NCBI RefSeq assembly: GCF_002001125.1
Contig: NZ_MUNV01000011.1
Coordinates: 124,001 to 188,000 of the forward strand
Direction of reading: 5' to 3'
DNA: 64,000 bases
Source of the DNA: Rhodanobacter sp. B04
GTDB lineage: Bacteria > Pseudomonadota > Gammaproteobacteria > Xanthomonadales > Rhodanobacteraceae
The translations under genes and the position numbers were made by a program. Below, in pieces: positions 31,386-42,454 of the stretch. The notes under the pieces are model-generated. The model was not told where the DNA came from, searched no databases, and worked only from the letters and a program-made list of their open reading frames with translations. Each line of letters opens with the position of its first letter. Positions within the stretch are counted from its first letter, which is position 1.

Positions 31386-31393
31386 CCCCGGGC
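31375..31393. terminator. Weak hairpin at the cysH stop
   Basis: GCCCGGG (31375-31381) and CCCGGGC (31387-31393) form a 7-bp GC stem with loop TTGAC, spanning the cysH stop codon. No U tract follows. It is the only candidate terminator in the 21-nt gap between the convergent cysH and the regulator gene. Confidence 0.35.
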
Positions 31394-31406
31394 AGGCTCC
31401 AACAGA

Positions 31407-32399
31407 TCAGGCGGCATCGGTCAGCGCTGCCTGCGAGCGTTCCCGCCAATGCGGTACGGCTGGCCAGTCGCCCGCCGCATCGGCGGCCAGTGCGCGTGCC
31501 ACTTCGCGGCGGTGCAGATGCGGCGCGAACAGGCTGATGAACTCCAGCACATAGGCGCGCAGCACACGTTCGCGGCGCAGCACGATCCAGGTCGTGCATG
31601 AAGGAAACAGGTGATCGGCGGGCAACACCTGCAAGTCGGTATCCGCGGGCAGCATCGCCATTTCGGCCAGCACGCCGACGCCCAGTCCGGCACGTACATA
31701 GGTCTTGATCAGGTCGGCGTCACTGGCGGTCATCGCGATCTGTGGCGACAGGTCGACGGCATCGAATGCGCGGCGCAGCGATGACTCCGCCTTCTGCGAA
31801 GAGTCGTAGCTGATCAGCGGCAGCTGCGCCAATTGCTCCAGCGAAACCGGCTGCCTGTGCGTGGTCAGCGCATGGTTTCGCGGCACCACGATGACCCGCT
31901 GCCAGTGGTAGGCCGGCAAGGCGACGCCGTTCGCCGGGGGCGTTCCAGTGCTGCTGACCACGGCAAGGTCGACCCGGCCAGCTTCCAGTTGCGCCAGCAC
32001 CTCGGCATCGCGCACCGGCTGCAGGTGCACGCTGACCTGTGGATAGTCGGCATTGAGTGCGCCGATCGCGGTGGGCAGGGCAAAGCGTGCCTGGGTGTGG
32101 GTGGTGGCGATGCGCAGTTCGCCGTGCGCCTCGTTGCGCAGGTTCGCGGCGATCGAACGGATATTGCCGGCCTCGGCGAGGATTGTGCGCGCGCGTTCCA
32201 GCACCTGGGCGCCGGCCGGTGTTACCGAGTCGAGGCTCTTGCCCTTGCGCAGGAACAGCTGGAAGCCGAGTTCGTCCTCAAGCTGCCTCAGCTGCTTGCT
32301 CAGCCCGGGCTGGGTGGCATGCACGCGTTCGGCAGCGAGCGTGATGTTGAGGCCGGAGTCGGCGATGGCAATGAGATAGCGCAGCTGGGTAAGCGTCAT
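31407..32399 (-). CDS. cysB: CysB-like LysR-family regulator
   Basis: A LysR-type regulator of 330 residues. The N-terminal helix-turn-helix (MTLTQLRYLIAIADSGLNITLAAERVHATQPGLSKQ in segments) has the CysB pattern, and residues 90-300 form the effector-binding domain. CysB activates sulfate-assimilation genes when sulfur is short and binds N-acetylserine. The open frame extends upstream to 32498, but homology begins at the ATG at 32399. It lies between cysJIH and cysG, so regulation of these genes is likely. Cbl, the sulfonate regulator, is the main alternative. Confidence 0.9.
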   Translation of the reverse strand: MTLTQLRYLIAIADSGLNITLAAERVHATQPGLSKQLRQLEDELGFQLFLRKGKSLDSVTPAGAQVLERARTILAEAGNIRSIAANLRNEAHGELRIATTHTQARFALPTAIGALNADYPQVSVHLQPVRDAEVLAQLEAGRVDLAVVSSTGTPPANGVALPAYHWQRVIVVPRNHALTTHRQPVSLEQLAQLPLISYDSSQKAESSLRRAFDAVDLSPQIAMTASDADLIKTYVRAGLGVGVLAEMAMLPADTDLQVLPADHLFPSCTTWIVLRRERVLRAYVLEFISLFAPHLHRREVARALAADAAGDWPAVPHWRERSQAALTDAA

Positions 32400-32720
32400 G
32401 GCGGTGTTTCCGTAGGCGATCGTGGTCGATGGATCGAGGCGCGAGCAGAGTACGGATACATCGCATGAGGCGAGCTGGCATCGTGCATGGCATGGCAATG
32501 GCAGTGACGCCAGGGCCGCTGTGAATACGTGCTGGATGATTGATTTTTCCTTTCATGGTTGGACGTCTATACGGCCATTTAAACAATATGTCAACAATTT
32601 GTTAGCCGACTACGCCATAACGCGACGGCATATGAGCATTGGCACAAATCATTTGCAGGGGCGGTGCGGTCTCCGTAGCGTGGCCCCGCATCCATGCACG
32701 CCAGGCAGGTTCACCGCATC
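32400..32720. promoter_or_regulatory. Divergent control region of the cysB-like gene and cysG
   Basis: A 321-nt gap between divergent genes. The half near the regulator is ordinary GC. The middle (32540-32640) is AT-rich and contains TTGGACGTCT (32559-32568) and ATGTCAACA (32588-32596), both also found before cysJ. No clean sigma70 promoter could be assigned by eye. It probably holds the promoters of both genes and the regulator's binding sites. Confidence 0.5.
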
Positions 32721-34211
32721 ATGAAGCTCTACCCGCTGTTCGCCGATCTGTCGCATCGCGCCGTGCTGGTCGTGGGCGGTGGTGCGGTAGCCGAACGCAA
32801 GGTTGCCGCGTTGCTTGGCGCGCAGGCGCAGGTGACGGTGAATGCGCCAGCGCTGACGCCGCAGTTGCGACGCTGGGTCAGCGAAGGTCGCATCGCGCAT
32901 CGCGCGGATGCCTTCCAGGAAGGCTGGCTCGAAAGGCTATGGCTGGTAGTGGCGGCCACTTCCGATCGTGAGACGAATGCGCTGGTGGCCACACTGGCCG
33001 GGTTGCGGCGTGTCTTCGTCAACGTGGTCGACGATGCGGTGTTATCGAGTTTCCACGTGCCGGCGGTGGTGGATCGTGCACCGCTGATGATCGCGATCTC
33101 CAGTGGCGGCGAGGCGCCCATGCTGGCGCGGTTGCTGCGCGAGCGGCTGGAGGCGCTGCTGGACTCTTCGCTGGGCGCGCTAGCGAAGTTGGCTGCCCAG
33201 CTGCGTGGGCGCATTCGGGCCCGGCTGCCGGACATGGCGGCTCGAAGGCAGTTCTACGAAGCCCTGTTTGCCGGCCCGGTCGCGGCACTCCTGCGTCGGG
33301 GACAGCCAAAAGAGGCGTTGCAGGCGGCGGAGCAGGCATTGGCATCGGCCTCGCCGGTGCATCCAGGGTCAGTCGTGCTGGTCGGCGCCGGCCCCGGCGA
33401 TCCCGGTCTGCTGACCTTGCGCGCCTTGCGTGCGCTGAACGAGGCGGACGTGATCCTGCACGACCGGCTGGTCAGTGCCGAGGTGCTGGAGCTGGCGCGG
33501 CGCGATGCCGCGCGCATCGAGGTCGGCAAGCAGGCGGGCAATCATCACACGACCCAGGATGGCATCCATGACTTGTTGCTGGAGCATGCGCGCGCGGGTC
33601 GGCGGGTGGTGCGGCTGAAGGGCGGCGATCCGTTCGTGTTCGGCCGTGGCGGCGAGGAGCTGGAGTTCCTGCGCAGCCACGAGATTCCCTACGAAGTGGT
33701 GCCAGGCATCACTGCCGCGGTGGCTTGCGCAGCCTATTCAGGCATACCGTTGACGCATCGCCAGCATGCCCAGTCGGTACGTTTTGTCACCGCGCACTGC
33801 CGCAGTTCGCTCGACACCCTGGACTGGGTCGCGCTGGCGCAGGAACGGCAGACACTGGCGGTATACATGGGTGTGGGCGAACTGGCATCGCTGCAGGCGC
33901 AGTTGATCGAGCACGGTCGCGCGGCCACGACCCCGTTTGCGTTGATCGAAAACGGCTCGCGCGCTGAACAGCGGGTGGTTGTCGGCACCTTGGCGAATCT
34001 GGCCGAGCGTGCGTCTGCGCACGCCGTGGGCTCGCCGGCATTGCTGATCCTGGGCGAAGTCGCAGCGCTGGCGCAATCCCTGGCATGGTTCGGGCAGCCG
34101 CCGCTGGGTGCGACGGTGCACGATATTCGCGTGGCCGCCACGGGTAGGCGCAGCAGCATCCAGCCACTGCAAGAGCATGCCGGTCTGCTGCCTGCGATCC
34201 ACCTTGGCTGA
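32721..34211 (+). CDS. cysG: Siroheme synthase (multifunctional)
   Basis: A fused enzyme that makes siroheme from uroporphyrinogen III. The N-terminal half (about 1-205, [13 protein letters not shown]) is the NAD-dependent precorrin-2 dehydrogenase/ferrochelatase. The C-terminal half (from about 217, [32 protein letters not shown]) is the SAM-dependent uroporphyrinogen-III methyltransferase. The start at 32721 gives 496 residues and the family N-terminus [11 protein letters not shown]. coli CysG has 457. An upstream ATG at 32694 lacks a ribosome binding site. It provides the CysI cofactor and precedes cysK. Confidence 0.95.
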   Translation: MKLYPLFADLSHRAVLVVGGGAVAERKVAALLGAQAQVTVNAPALTPQLRRWVSEGRIAHRADAFQEGWLERLWLVVAATSDRETNALVATLAGLRRVFVNVVDDAVLSSFHVPAVVDRAPLMIAISSGGEAPMLARLLRERLEALLDSSLGALAKLAAQLRGRIRARLPDMAARRQFYEALFAGPVAALLRRGQPKEALQAAEQALASASPVHPGSVVLVGAGPGDPGLLTLRALRALNEADVILHDRLVSAEVLELARRDAARIEVGKQAGNHHTTQDGIHDLLLEHARAGRRVVRLKGGDPFVFGRGGEELEFLRSHEIPYEVVPGITAAVACAAYSGIPLTHRQHAQSVRFVTAHCRSSLDTLDWVALAQERQTLAVYMGVGELASLQAQLIEHGRAATTPFALIENGSRAEQRVVVGTLANLAERASAHAVGSPALLILGEVAALAQSLAWFGQPPLGATVHDIRVAATGRRSSIQPLQEHAGLLPAIHLG

Positions 34212-34280
34212 CGATAGTTTTACTTGTGTGGGCGCATCATCGCCGACGCCGTTTCCCTGCCGGTTTCCATGGAGTGACCC

Positions 34281-35222
34281 ATGATCTACGACAGTATCCT
34301 CGACACCATCGGCAATACCCCGATCGTCAAACTCCATCGGCTGGCGCCCAAGCACGTCGAGCTGTACGTGAAGGTGGAGGCGTTCAACCCGGCCGGCTCG
34401 GTGAAGGACCGCCTGGCGCTGGCGATCATCCTCGATGCCGAGCAGCGCGGCACGCTCAGGCCCGGCCAGACCGTGGTCGAGGCGACCTCGGGCAATACCG
34501 GCGTGGCGCTGGCGGCCGTATGCGCGGCGCGTGGCTACCCGTTCGTGGCGGTGATGACCGAGACTTTCTCGATCGAGCGGCGCAAGCTGATCCGCGCCTA
34601 TGGTGGCAAAGTGGTGCTCACGCCTGCCGCCGCGCGTGGCACCGGCATGGTGGCGAAGGCGGCGGAACTGGCCGCGAAGCATGGCTGGTTCCTCGCCAGC
34701 CAGTTCGAGAATCCCGCCAACCCGGCGTACCACCGCCAGACTACCGCGCCGGAGATCCTGCGCGATTTCGCCGGCAGGCGGCTGGACTACTTCGTCACCG
34801 GCTGGGGCACCGGCGGCACGCTCACCGGTGTCGGCGAGGTGCTGAAAGTGGCCAGGCCGGAGGTGAAGATCATCGCCTCCGAGCCGGTGGGTGCCGCACT
34901 CCTCTCAGGCAAGGAATGGCAGCCGCACAAGATCCAGGGCTGGACGCCGGACTTCGTGCCGGCCGTGCTCAACCGCGGCATCGCCGACAGCATTGTGCCG
35001 GTGGATGATGTGCTGGCCCGCGACACATCACGCGCGCTGGCGCAGCAGGAGGGCATCTTCGTCGGGATATCGTCCGGCGCCACGCTGGCCGCGGCACTGC
35101 AGGTGGCGGCCGATGCACCGCAAGGATCGGTGCTGCTGGCGATGCTGCCGGATACCGGCGAGCGCTACCTGTCGACCTTTTTGTTCGAAGGCGTCAACGA
35201 AGGTTCGGACGAGATCGAATGA
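34281..35222 (+). CDS. cysK: Cysteine synthase A
   Basis: A PLP-dependent O-acetylserine sulfhydrylase that joins sulfide to O-acetylserine. The 313 residues contain the PLP lysine Lys42 (NPAGSVKDRLA), the substrate loop TSGNTG, and the phosphate-binding GTGGTLTG. The C-terminal stretch GISSGATLAA also fits. The sequence has the CysK pattern rather than CysM, though the two cannot be told apart with certainty by eye. It completes the local route from PAPS to cysteine, 69 nt after cysG. Confidence 0.93.
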   Translation: MIYDSILDTIGNTPIVKLHRLAPKHVELYVKVEAFNPAGSVKDRLALAIILDAEQRGTLRPGQTVVEATSGNTGVALAAVCAARGYPFVAVMTETFSIERRKLIRAYGGKVVLTPAAARGTGMVAKAAELAAKHGWFLASQFENPANPAYHRQTTAPEILRDFAGRRLDYFVTGWGTGGTLTGVGEVLKVARPEVKIIASEPVGAALLSGKEWQPHKIQGWTPDFVPAVLNRGIADSIVPVDDVLARDTSRALAQQEGIFVGISSGATLAAALQVAADAPQGSVLLAMLPDTGERYLSTFLFEGVNEGSDEIE

Positions 35223-35254
35223 CAGTAGAGGCCCGCAGCTGCGGGCCTCTACTG
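35223..35254. terminator. Bidirectional terminator between cysK and purB
   Basis: A perfect 32-nt palindrome: CAGTAGAGGCCCGCAG (35223-35238) is followed by its exact reverse complement (35239-35254). It starts at the cysK stop and ends 6 nt before the purB stop, so it can serve both convergent genes. Confidence 0.75.
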
Positions 35255-35260
35255 CGTGAC

Positions 35261-36691
<1,431 letters not shown>

Positions 36692-36728
36692 TTATAGTCG
36701 GCCGGTATTTCCCAGCCAGGATCCGGCC

Positions 36729-38111
<1,383 letters not shown>

Positions 38112-38128
38112 CAGATCGCCAAGTGCAG

Positions 38129-38164
38129 AAACGGCAACGGGTGCCGCGGCACCCGTTGCCGTTT
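38129..38164. terminator. Bidirectional terminator between fumC and the lipoprotein gene
   Basis: AAACGGCAACGGGTGCCG (38129-38146) is followed directly by its exact reverse complement (38147-38164), ending in GTTT. It lies 17 nt after the fumC stop and 18 nt before the end of the convergent lipoprotein gene. Confidence 0.85.
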
Positions 38165-38182
38165 CACTGCTTCCTCCAACGA

Positions 38183-38746
38183 TCAGTTCTTGGAGCCGCT
38201 TGTGCAATCGGTGAGGTTGTCGGCTTTGATAATGCCGGCATAGGGTTTGAATGCGGCGAGCTGCACGGCAAGGCTGTCTTGCGTCGTCTTGATGTTGGTC
38301 AGGTCCTGGCAGATCTTCAGGGCTTCCTGCGTCACCTTCTGTGACTTGGCATTGATGTCCTTGTCGATGCTGTCGGTATTTCCGCTGGCAATGCCTTTGA
38401 CGACGCTCTTGATCGCCTGGCCGGCAATCGCCGCGCCGGCCTTGCCGGTGACGATGCCGTCTTCATTGACCGCCACCACATTGCGGTAGTAATCCTGCAG
38501 CAGTGCACGTTGGGCTGCGTTGACGGCAGTCGAGCGCTGATCGATGCTCAGGTCGCCTGCGGCATTGATGACGGCATCCGGTGTGCTTTGGACGTGCAGG
38601 GTGACTTCATCATTGCGCAAGGTGATGCCACCGTTGACCAGGCTGCCGCTGCGAAAGCTGAGGACATTGGTATTGCCCGATTCTTTGCCGCAACCAGCTA
38701 TCAAAGCGGTCATCGCAAGCAACCCGATCACGCGTTGGTAAGACAT
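38183..38746 (-). CDS. Putative DUF2884-like lipoprotein, copy 2
   Basis: A 187-residue predicted lipoprotein with a signal peptide and lipobox LIAGC (Cys19). The body has a region resembling YggN/DUF2884 proteins: TLRNDEVTLHV, LSIDQRSTAVNAAQRALLQDYYRNVVAV, a Gly/Ala-rich helix, and a C-terminal CQDLTN...FKPYAGI...DC arrangement. The same order appears in the gene just upstream (38896-39606), so the two are tandem paralogues. It is likely the last gene of the YtrA-type operon, though 149 nt separate it from copy 1. Its function is unknown. Confidence 0.75.
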   Translation of the reverse strand: MSYQRVIGLLAMTALIAGCGKESGNTNVLSFRSGSLVNGGITLRNDEVTLHVQSTPDAVINAAGDLSIDQRSTAVNAAQRALLQDYYRNVVAVNEDGIVTGKAGAAIAGQAIKSVVKGIASGNTDSIDKDINAKSQKVTQEALKICQDLTNIKTTQDSLAVQLAAFKPYAGIIKADNLTDCTSGSKN

Positions 38747-38895
38747 CAGGACATGCTCCAGTGGGATAACGTGGGCAGGTTGGCGGCAGCTGCCGTCGCA
38801 TCAGCGGCGGCACTGCGGTTGACCTGAAACTTCTGTTTGAGACCAAGGCTCCGCAGGACGGGATGCGCCGTCCGCGAGATCTTTGGGCTCAGGGC

Positions 38896-39606
38896 TCAAT
38901 CGGAGGACACCGCAACGCCGTTCTTGTCGGCCATGTCCTTGCCGCAATCATCGACGTCCTTCTGCTGCATGGTGGCGTAAGGCCTGAACTCGGGCATCGC
39001 CGCAGCCAGTTTCTGCTGCGCGGACAGCAGGCCGGGCAGCCGTTGGCACAATCTTGCGGCGGCGGCCTCGATCTTGTCGGTCTGCGGCTTGATGCTCGCT
39101 TCGATCTCCTTGTCGCTCTTGCCGCTGAGCGCACCCCAGAGCGCCTGTTTGGCCGCGGCGACGCCGATGTCCGCACCACTGGCACCGATGTCCATGCCAG
39201 CTTCGGCGATGCCGATGATGTGCTGGCGGTAATCCACCAGCATCGTGTGCTGCTCGGGCGTAGCCTGCATCGGCTTGCCGGCGATCACCAGCTCGCCTTG
39301 CGGAGTGATGACCGCCTTGGGCGGTTTGCTGTCGTCGTCCTTGTCGTGCCAGTCCTTTCCGTGGATGTGCACGCTGCCCACGTCGATGTCCTTGGTGACC
39401 AGCTCCCGCTTGGCCTGCTCGATGCCCTTGCGGACCTCGGCGGCGATCATCGACGAGGAAGTCTGCTCCTGGACCTCCTTCGCCGCCTGCGCCGTATCGC
39501 TGGCGGCACCTGATGGGTTGTTGAGCTGTCCTGATTGGCTGCAGGCGGTCAGCGGCAGCAGTAGCGCCGATGCAAGGATGCCGATGGCGATTGCGTTCTT
39601 TTTCAT
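38896..39606 (-). CDS. Putative DUF2884-like lipoprotein, copy 1
   Basis: A 236-residue predicted lipoprotein starting MKKNAIAIGILASALLLPLTAC, with lipobox LTAC (Cys22). AGGGAG lies a few bases before the start. After a Gln/Ser-rich linker and an unusual His/Asp-rich patch (VHIHGKDWHDKDDDSK), it has VITPQGELVIAGKPMQATPEQHTMLVDYRQHIIGIAEAGMDIG in segments and a C-terminal CQRLPGLL...FRPYATM...DDCG, paralleling copy 2. The open frame extends upstream over the permease gene but that part is a shadow. It begins 32 nt after the ABC permease stop, supporting one transcript. The function is unknown. Confidence 0.78.
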   Translation of the reverse strand: MKKNAIAIGILASALLLPLTACSQSGQLNNPSGAASDTAQAAKEVQEQTSSSMIAAEVRKGIEQAKRELVTKDIDVGSVHIHGKDWHDKDDDSKPPKAVITPQGELVIAGKPMQATPEQHTMLVDYRQHIIGIAEAGMDIGASGADIGVAAAKQALWGALSGKSDKEIEASIKPQTDKIEAAAARLCQRLPGLLSAQQKLAAAMPEFRPYATMQQKDVDDCGKDMADKNGVAVSSD

Positions 39607-39638
39607 CGATATTCTCCCTGTTCGAATGCGGTCGTATG

Positions 39639-40607
39639 TCAGCTGTCGTCGCGCCAGCGACGGAACCAGATGGCGCCGGCCAGCAGCCCGCCTCCGATCA
39701 CCACGCCAATCCACAGGTTCGGCGAAGCCAACAGCTGGTAGGTATTGCTCAGATCCATGAAGTTCATGTTCGGGTTGCCGGCGACGTCGTGGGCGATGGA
39801 TTGACCGCTCGTGCCGAACAGGCTGCCCGTGCCGGGGAACGTGCTGAACAAACCGCGTTGCACGACGTTCTTCCAGAACCAGGTGGCCGGCAGGTTGAAC
39901 AGACCCATCAGGCCGAACCAGCTGATCACCAGGCCGCTGGCCACCGGCAATGCCACGGCCCAGAGGAACGGCTTGTTGCGGGCCCAGGCCGAGCAAAGCA
40001 GCAACCAGCCCACTGAGGGGAGGGCCCACAGCACGTACAGCGGGATATAGCCGATCAGGTTGAACATGATGCGGAAAGGATGGGCCAGCAGCAGCAGCTG
40101 CCACACATTCACGCCGTGGAACGACAGTGTTATCGCCAGTATCAACAACTGCAGCATGCCGACGACGATGCCCACGATCACGGCGATGACGGGAGCAAGC
40201 ACGGTGGCGCTGATGATCTTGGACAATACGGTGTTGGTGTCGGAGATCGGCAGCGATTTCCAGAACAGGATGCTGCGATCCCGGCGGTCGTCATACAGCG
40301 CGCCGAGGCAATAGAAGAACACCACGAAGCCGAGTACCACGGCGAGCAGTCCCATCGCCGAGTACATCGCGAGGTCCAGGGCGAACCCGACCTTGCTCAT
40401 GTCGCCTGCGTCCATGTCGGTCATGACACTGTGCAGGCCGCCACTGGCCCCGAAATTGATGCCATGGCGCGCACCCAGCACCTCGGCGGCGATGATGCCC
40501 ATGATGTTCAGCAGCAAGAACACACCGCCGGTGATGACGGGTGCCCAGAAGAAGCCGCCCCGGTGTTCCCAGAATTCGCGCTTCACGAGCCAATAGAAGG
40601 TTTTCAT
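39639..40607 (-). CDS. ABC-2 type transporter permease
   Basis: A 322-residue inner-membrane protein with about six to seven hydrophobic helices. The first helix follows MKTFYWLVKREFWEHRGGFFWAP, and a cytoplasmic YDDRRDRSILFWKSLPISDTNTV loop is typical of ABC-2/YtrC-like permeases. It overlaps the ATPase gene by 4 nt. With the ATPase it would form an exporter or a lipid/antimicrobial-sensing pump. The substrate is unknown. YtrA-linked transporters in other bacteria respond to cell-wall-acting antibiotics. Confidence 0.88.
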   Translation of the reverse strand: MKTFYWLVKREFWEHRGGFFWAPVITGGVFLLLNIMGIIAAEVLGARHGINFGASGGLHSVMTDMDAGDMSKVGFALDLAMYSAMGLLAVVLGFVVFFYCLGALYDDRRDRSILFWKSLPISDTNTVLSKIISATVLAPVIAVIVGIVVGMLQLLILAITLSFHGVNVWQLLLLAHPFRIMFNLIGYIPLYVLWALPSVGWLLLCSAWARNKPFLWAVALPVASGLVISWFGLMGLFNLPATWFWKNVVQRGLFSTFPGTGSLFGTSGQSIAHDVAGNPNMNFMDLSNTYQLLASPNLWIGVVIGGGLLAGAIWFRRWRDDS

Positions 40608-41461
40608 GCGTAGGTTCCCTTCATGGTGGCGACGAACAGGTCGCTGATGGACGGCCGGCGGGTTTCGCCCAGCTGTTCCAGCACCGCGCGGTTCGCGCCG
40701 TCAAACAGAAAAATGCTCTTGCCGAAGACCTGGCGCTCGTCCAGCGGTTTCAGCTGGCGGGCGGCGTCGGCCTTGTCGGCATTCACCATCACCTCGATGA
40801 AGCGCTCGCCGACCGCGTCCATGTCGGCATCCAGCACGATCTTGCCGTCGCGGATGAACATCAGGTCGGTCAGGATGTGCTCGACTTCCTCCACCTGGTG
40901 CGTCGTCACGATGATGGTCTTGTTCTCGTCGAAGTAGTCTTCCAGCAGGTTCTGGTAGAACTGCTTGCGATAGAGGATGTCCAGGCCCAGCGTCGGCTCG
41001 TCGAGGATCAGCAGCTTGGCGTCGATCGCCATCACCAGTGCCAGGTGCAACTGCACGATCATGCCCTTGGACATCTGTCGCACGCGCTGGTTGGGAGTGA
41101 GCTTGGTGCGTGCCAGGAAGGCCTCGCATTTCTTGCGATCGAAGCGCGGATGCACGTTGGCGACGAAATCGACCGCTTCGCGCACGCGGATCCAGCGTGG
41201 CAGCACGGCGACATCGGCGATGAAGCAGACTTCGCCCATCAGCCTGTCGCGCTGCTTGCGCGGGTCGAAGCCGAGCACGTTGAGCTCGCCGGTGAAGTCG
41301 GTGAGGCCGAGGATCGCCTTCAGGGCGGTGGTCTTGCCGGCACCATTCGGACCGATCAGCCCGACGATGCGCCCGGGGGCGATCTGGAAGCTGACCTTGT
41401 CCAGTGCCAGCGACGACTTGTAACGCTTGCTCAGGCCGTTGGCTGTGATCACCGCGCTCAT
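40604..41461 (-). CDS. ABC transporter ATP-binding protein
   Basis: A 285-residue ATPase with Walker A GPNGAGKTT (37-45), Walker B LLILDEP (150-156), and the switch histidine in VTTHQVEE. The signature motif is degenerate, MSKGM at 130-134 in place of LSGGQ, as in several YtrB-like ATPases. The ATG at 41461 overlaps the gntR stop by 4 nt. The open frame extends upstream to 41572 but that part overlaps gntR in another frame and is rejected. It pairs with the permease immediately downstream. Confidence 0.92.
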   Translation of the reverse strand: MSAVITANGLSKRYKSSLALDKVSFQIAPGRIVGLIGPNGAGKTTALKAILGLTDFTGELNVLGFDPRKQRDRLMGEVCFIADVAVLPRWIRVREAVDFVANVHPRFDRKKCEAFLARTKLTPNQRVRQMSKGMIVQLHLALVMAIDAKLLILDEPTLGLDILYRKQFYQNLLEDYFDENKTIIVTTHQVEEVEHILTDLMFIRDGKIVLDADMDAVGERFIEVMVNADKADAARQLKPLDERQVFGKSIFLFDGANRAVLEQLGETRRPSISDLFVATMKGTYA

Positions 41462-41853
41462 GACTTTTCCTCCTTGTCGGTGCCGCCTTCGCGCTGGTCC
41501 GTGCCCGCTTCGCGCAGCAGCGTCTTGAGATCCAGACCCAGTCGCTGCAGCCGGGCAAACAGCGTCGGCCACTCTTCGCGCAGGAACCGCTCGCGTTCGG
41601 ATTTCAGCAGCGCCTCGCGGGCGCCCTCGATGACGAACATGCCTAACCCCCTCCTTTTTTCAACCAGTTGTTCGTCGACCAGTTCCTGGTACGCCTTGGA
41701 CACGGTGAGCGGATTGATCTGAAAGTCCGCTGCTACCTGGCGTACCGACGGCAGCGGGTCGCCCTCGTTCAAGGCGCCGTCCAGGATCATGGCCACCACA
41801 CGCTGGTGCAGTTGGCGATAGATCGGGACGCTGTCGTTCCAGGTGATGGTCAT
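41458..41853 (-). CDS. GntR-family regulator, YtrA subfamily
   Basis: A 131-residue regulator with an N-terminal winged helix (PIYRQLHQRVVAMILDGALNEGDPLPSVRQVAADFQINPLTVSKAYQELVDEQLVEKR in segments) and only a short helical tail. This is the small YtrA-type architecture, with no effector domain. YtrA regulators repress their own ABC-transporter operons by binding inverted repeats at the promoter. The inverted repeat at 42228-42251 over the operon -10 is the obvious target. It starts 3 nt after the small exported-protein gene and is coupled to the ATPase gene. Confidence 0.93.
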   Translation of the reverse strand: MTITWNDSVPIYRQLHQRVVAMILDGALNEGDPLPSVRQVAADFQINPLTVSKAYQELVDEQLVEKRRGLGMFVIEGAREALLKSERERFLREEWPTLFARLQRLGLDLKTLLREAGTDQREGGTDKEEKS

Positions 41854-41856
41854 GTT

Positions 41857-42198
41857 TTATTCCTTGCTGATACGGCCAAACTTGTTGCCAAACGAATAGT
41901 AGGGCATGGCCAGTTGCGACCCGATCAGGCTGAACTGCTCGCCGCCGGCGGTTGCACCCAGGCGGCCGATGGCTGGGATCACGGCCAGGCCGGCAACTTC
42001 GACATCCGTCAGCAGCGTGGCGGCGCGACGCTCTTCGGCGCTGGGATAGACGTTGACCGGCGCCAGGTTGGTGACCTTGCTGCCGTTGATGTCGGCGCTC
42101 GCCGCCGGCTGGCTGGCGACGTTGTAATTCAGGATGTTCAGGGTGGCGGCGGTGAACAGGACGGCGGCGGCGCTGGCGATCAGTTTCTGTGCTTTCAT
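41857..42198 (-). CDS. Small exported protein of unknown function
   Basis: A 113-residue protein with an N-terminal hydrophobic segment (residues 6-24) that looks like a signal peptide or anchor, then APVNVYPSAEERRAATL and a C-terminal MPYYSFGNKFGRISKE. I do not recognise a family. It has a near-ideal Shine-Dalgarno AGGAGG at 42210-42205, is the first gene after the YtrA-type promoter, and ends 3 nt before gntR. It is therefore probably made in high amounts when the operon is derepressed. Confidence 0.8.
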   Translation of the reverse strand: MKAQKLIASAAAVLFTAATLNILNYNVASQPAASADINGSKVTNLAPVNVYPSAEERRAATLLTDVEVAGLAVIPAIGRLGATAGGEQFSLIGSQLAMPYYSFGNKFGRISKE

Positions 42199-42227
42199 GA
42201 CGGGCCTCCTTAGTGAGCTCGTTGGCT

Positions 42228-42268
42228 GGTGTTGTAGTGAACTATAACACCATGTTTTGAGCTGTCAA
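42228..42268 (-). promoter_or_regulatory. Promoter and inverted-repeat operator of the YtrA-type operon
   Basis: On the minus strand TTGACA (42268-42263, a perfect -35) is followed after 16 nt by TATAGT (42246-42241). The -10 lies inside an inverted repeat: on the plus strand GGTGTTGTAG (42228-42237), TGAA, CTATAACACC (42242-42251), which matches at nine of ten positions. Binding of the GntR/YtrA protein to it would block RNA polymerase. The GGTG/CACC ends resemble operators reported for YtrA regulators, from memory. Confidence 0.8.
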
Positions 42269-42330
42269 CAACCAGGATGCGTTTTCGCAACATGACTGAT
42301 GGCCTATAAGGAAAACCCGTGCGCACCAAC

Positions 42331-42360
42331 GGAAAGGCCAGCGCGGTGGCTGGCCTTTCC
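42331..42360. terminator. Terminator downstream of azoR
   Basis: GGAAAGGCCAGC (42331-42342) and GCTGGCCTTTCC (42349-42360) form a perfect 12-bp stem with loop GCGGTG. It lies about 95 nt beyond the azoR stop, between azoR and the promoter of the YtrA-type operon. The remaining sequence in 42269-42454 shows nothing else. Confidence 0.6.
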
Positions 42361-42454
42361 GGGTAAATGGAGGCGCGACGTGATCAACCGTGCGCGTTGC
42401 ACTCAGTTTGCCGCTGCGTCAGGTCTGCGACACCGGATGCTCGCGCGCCGAAAA

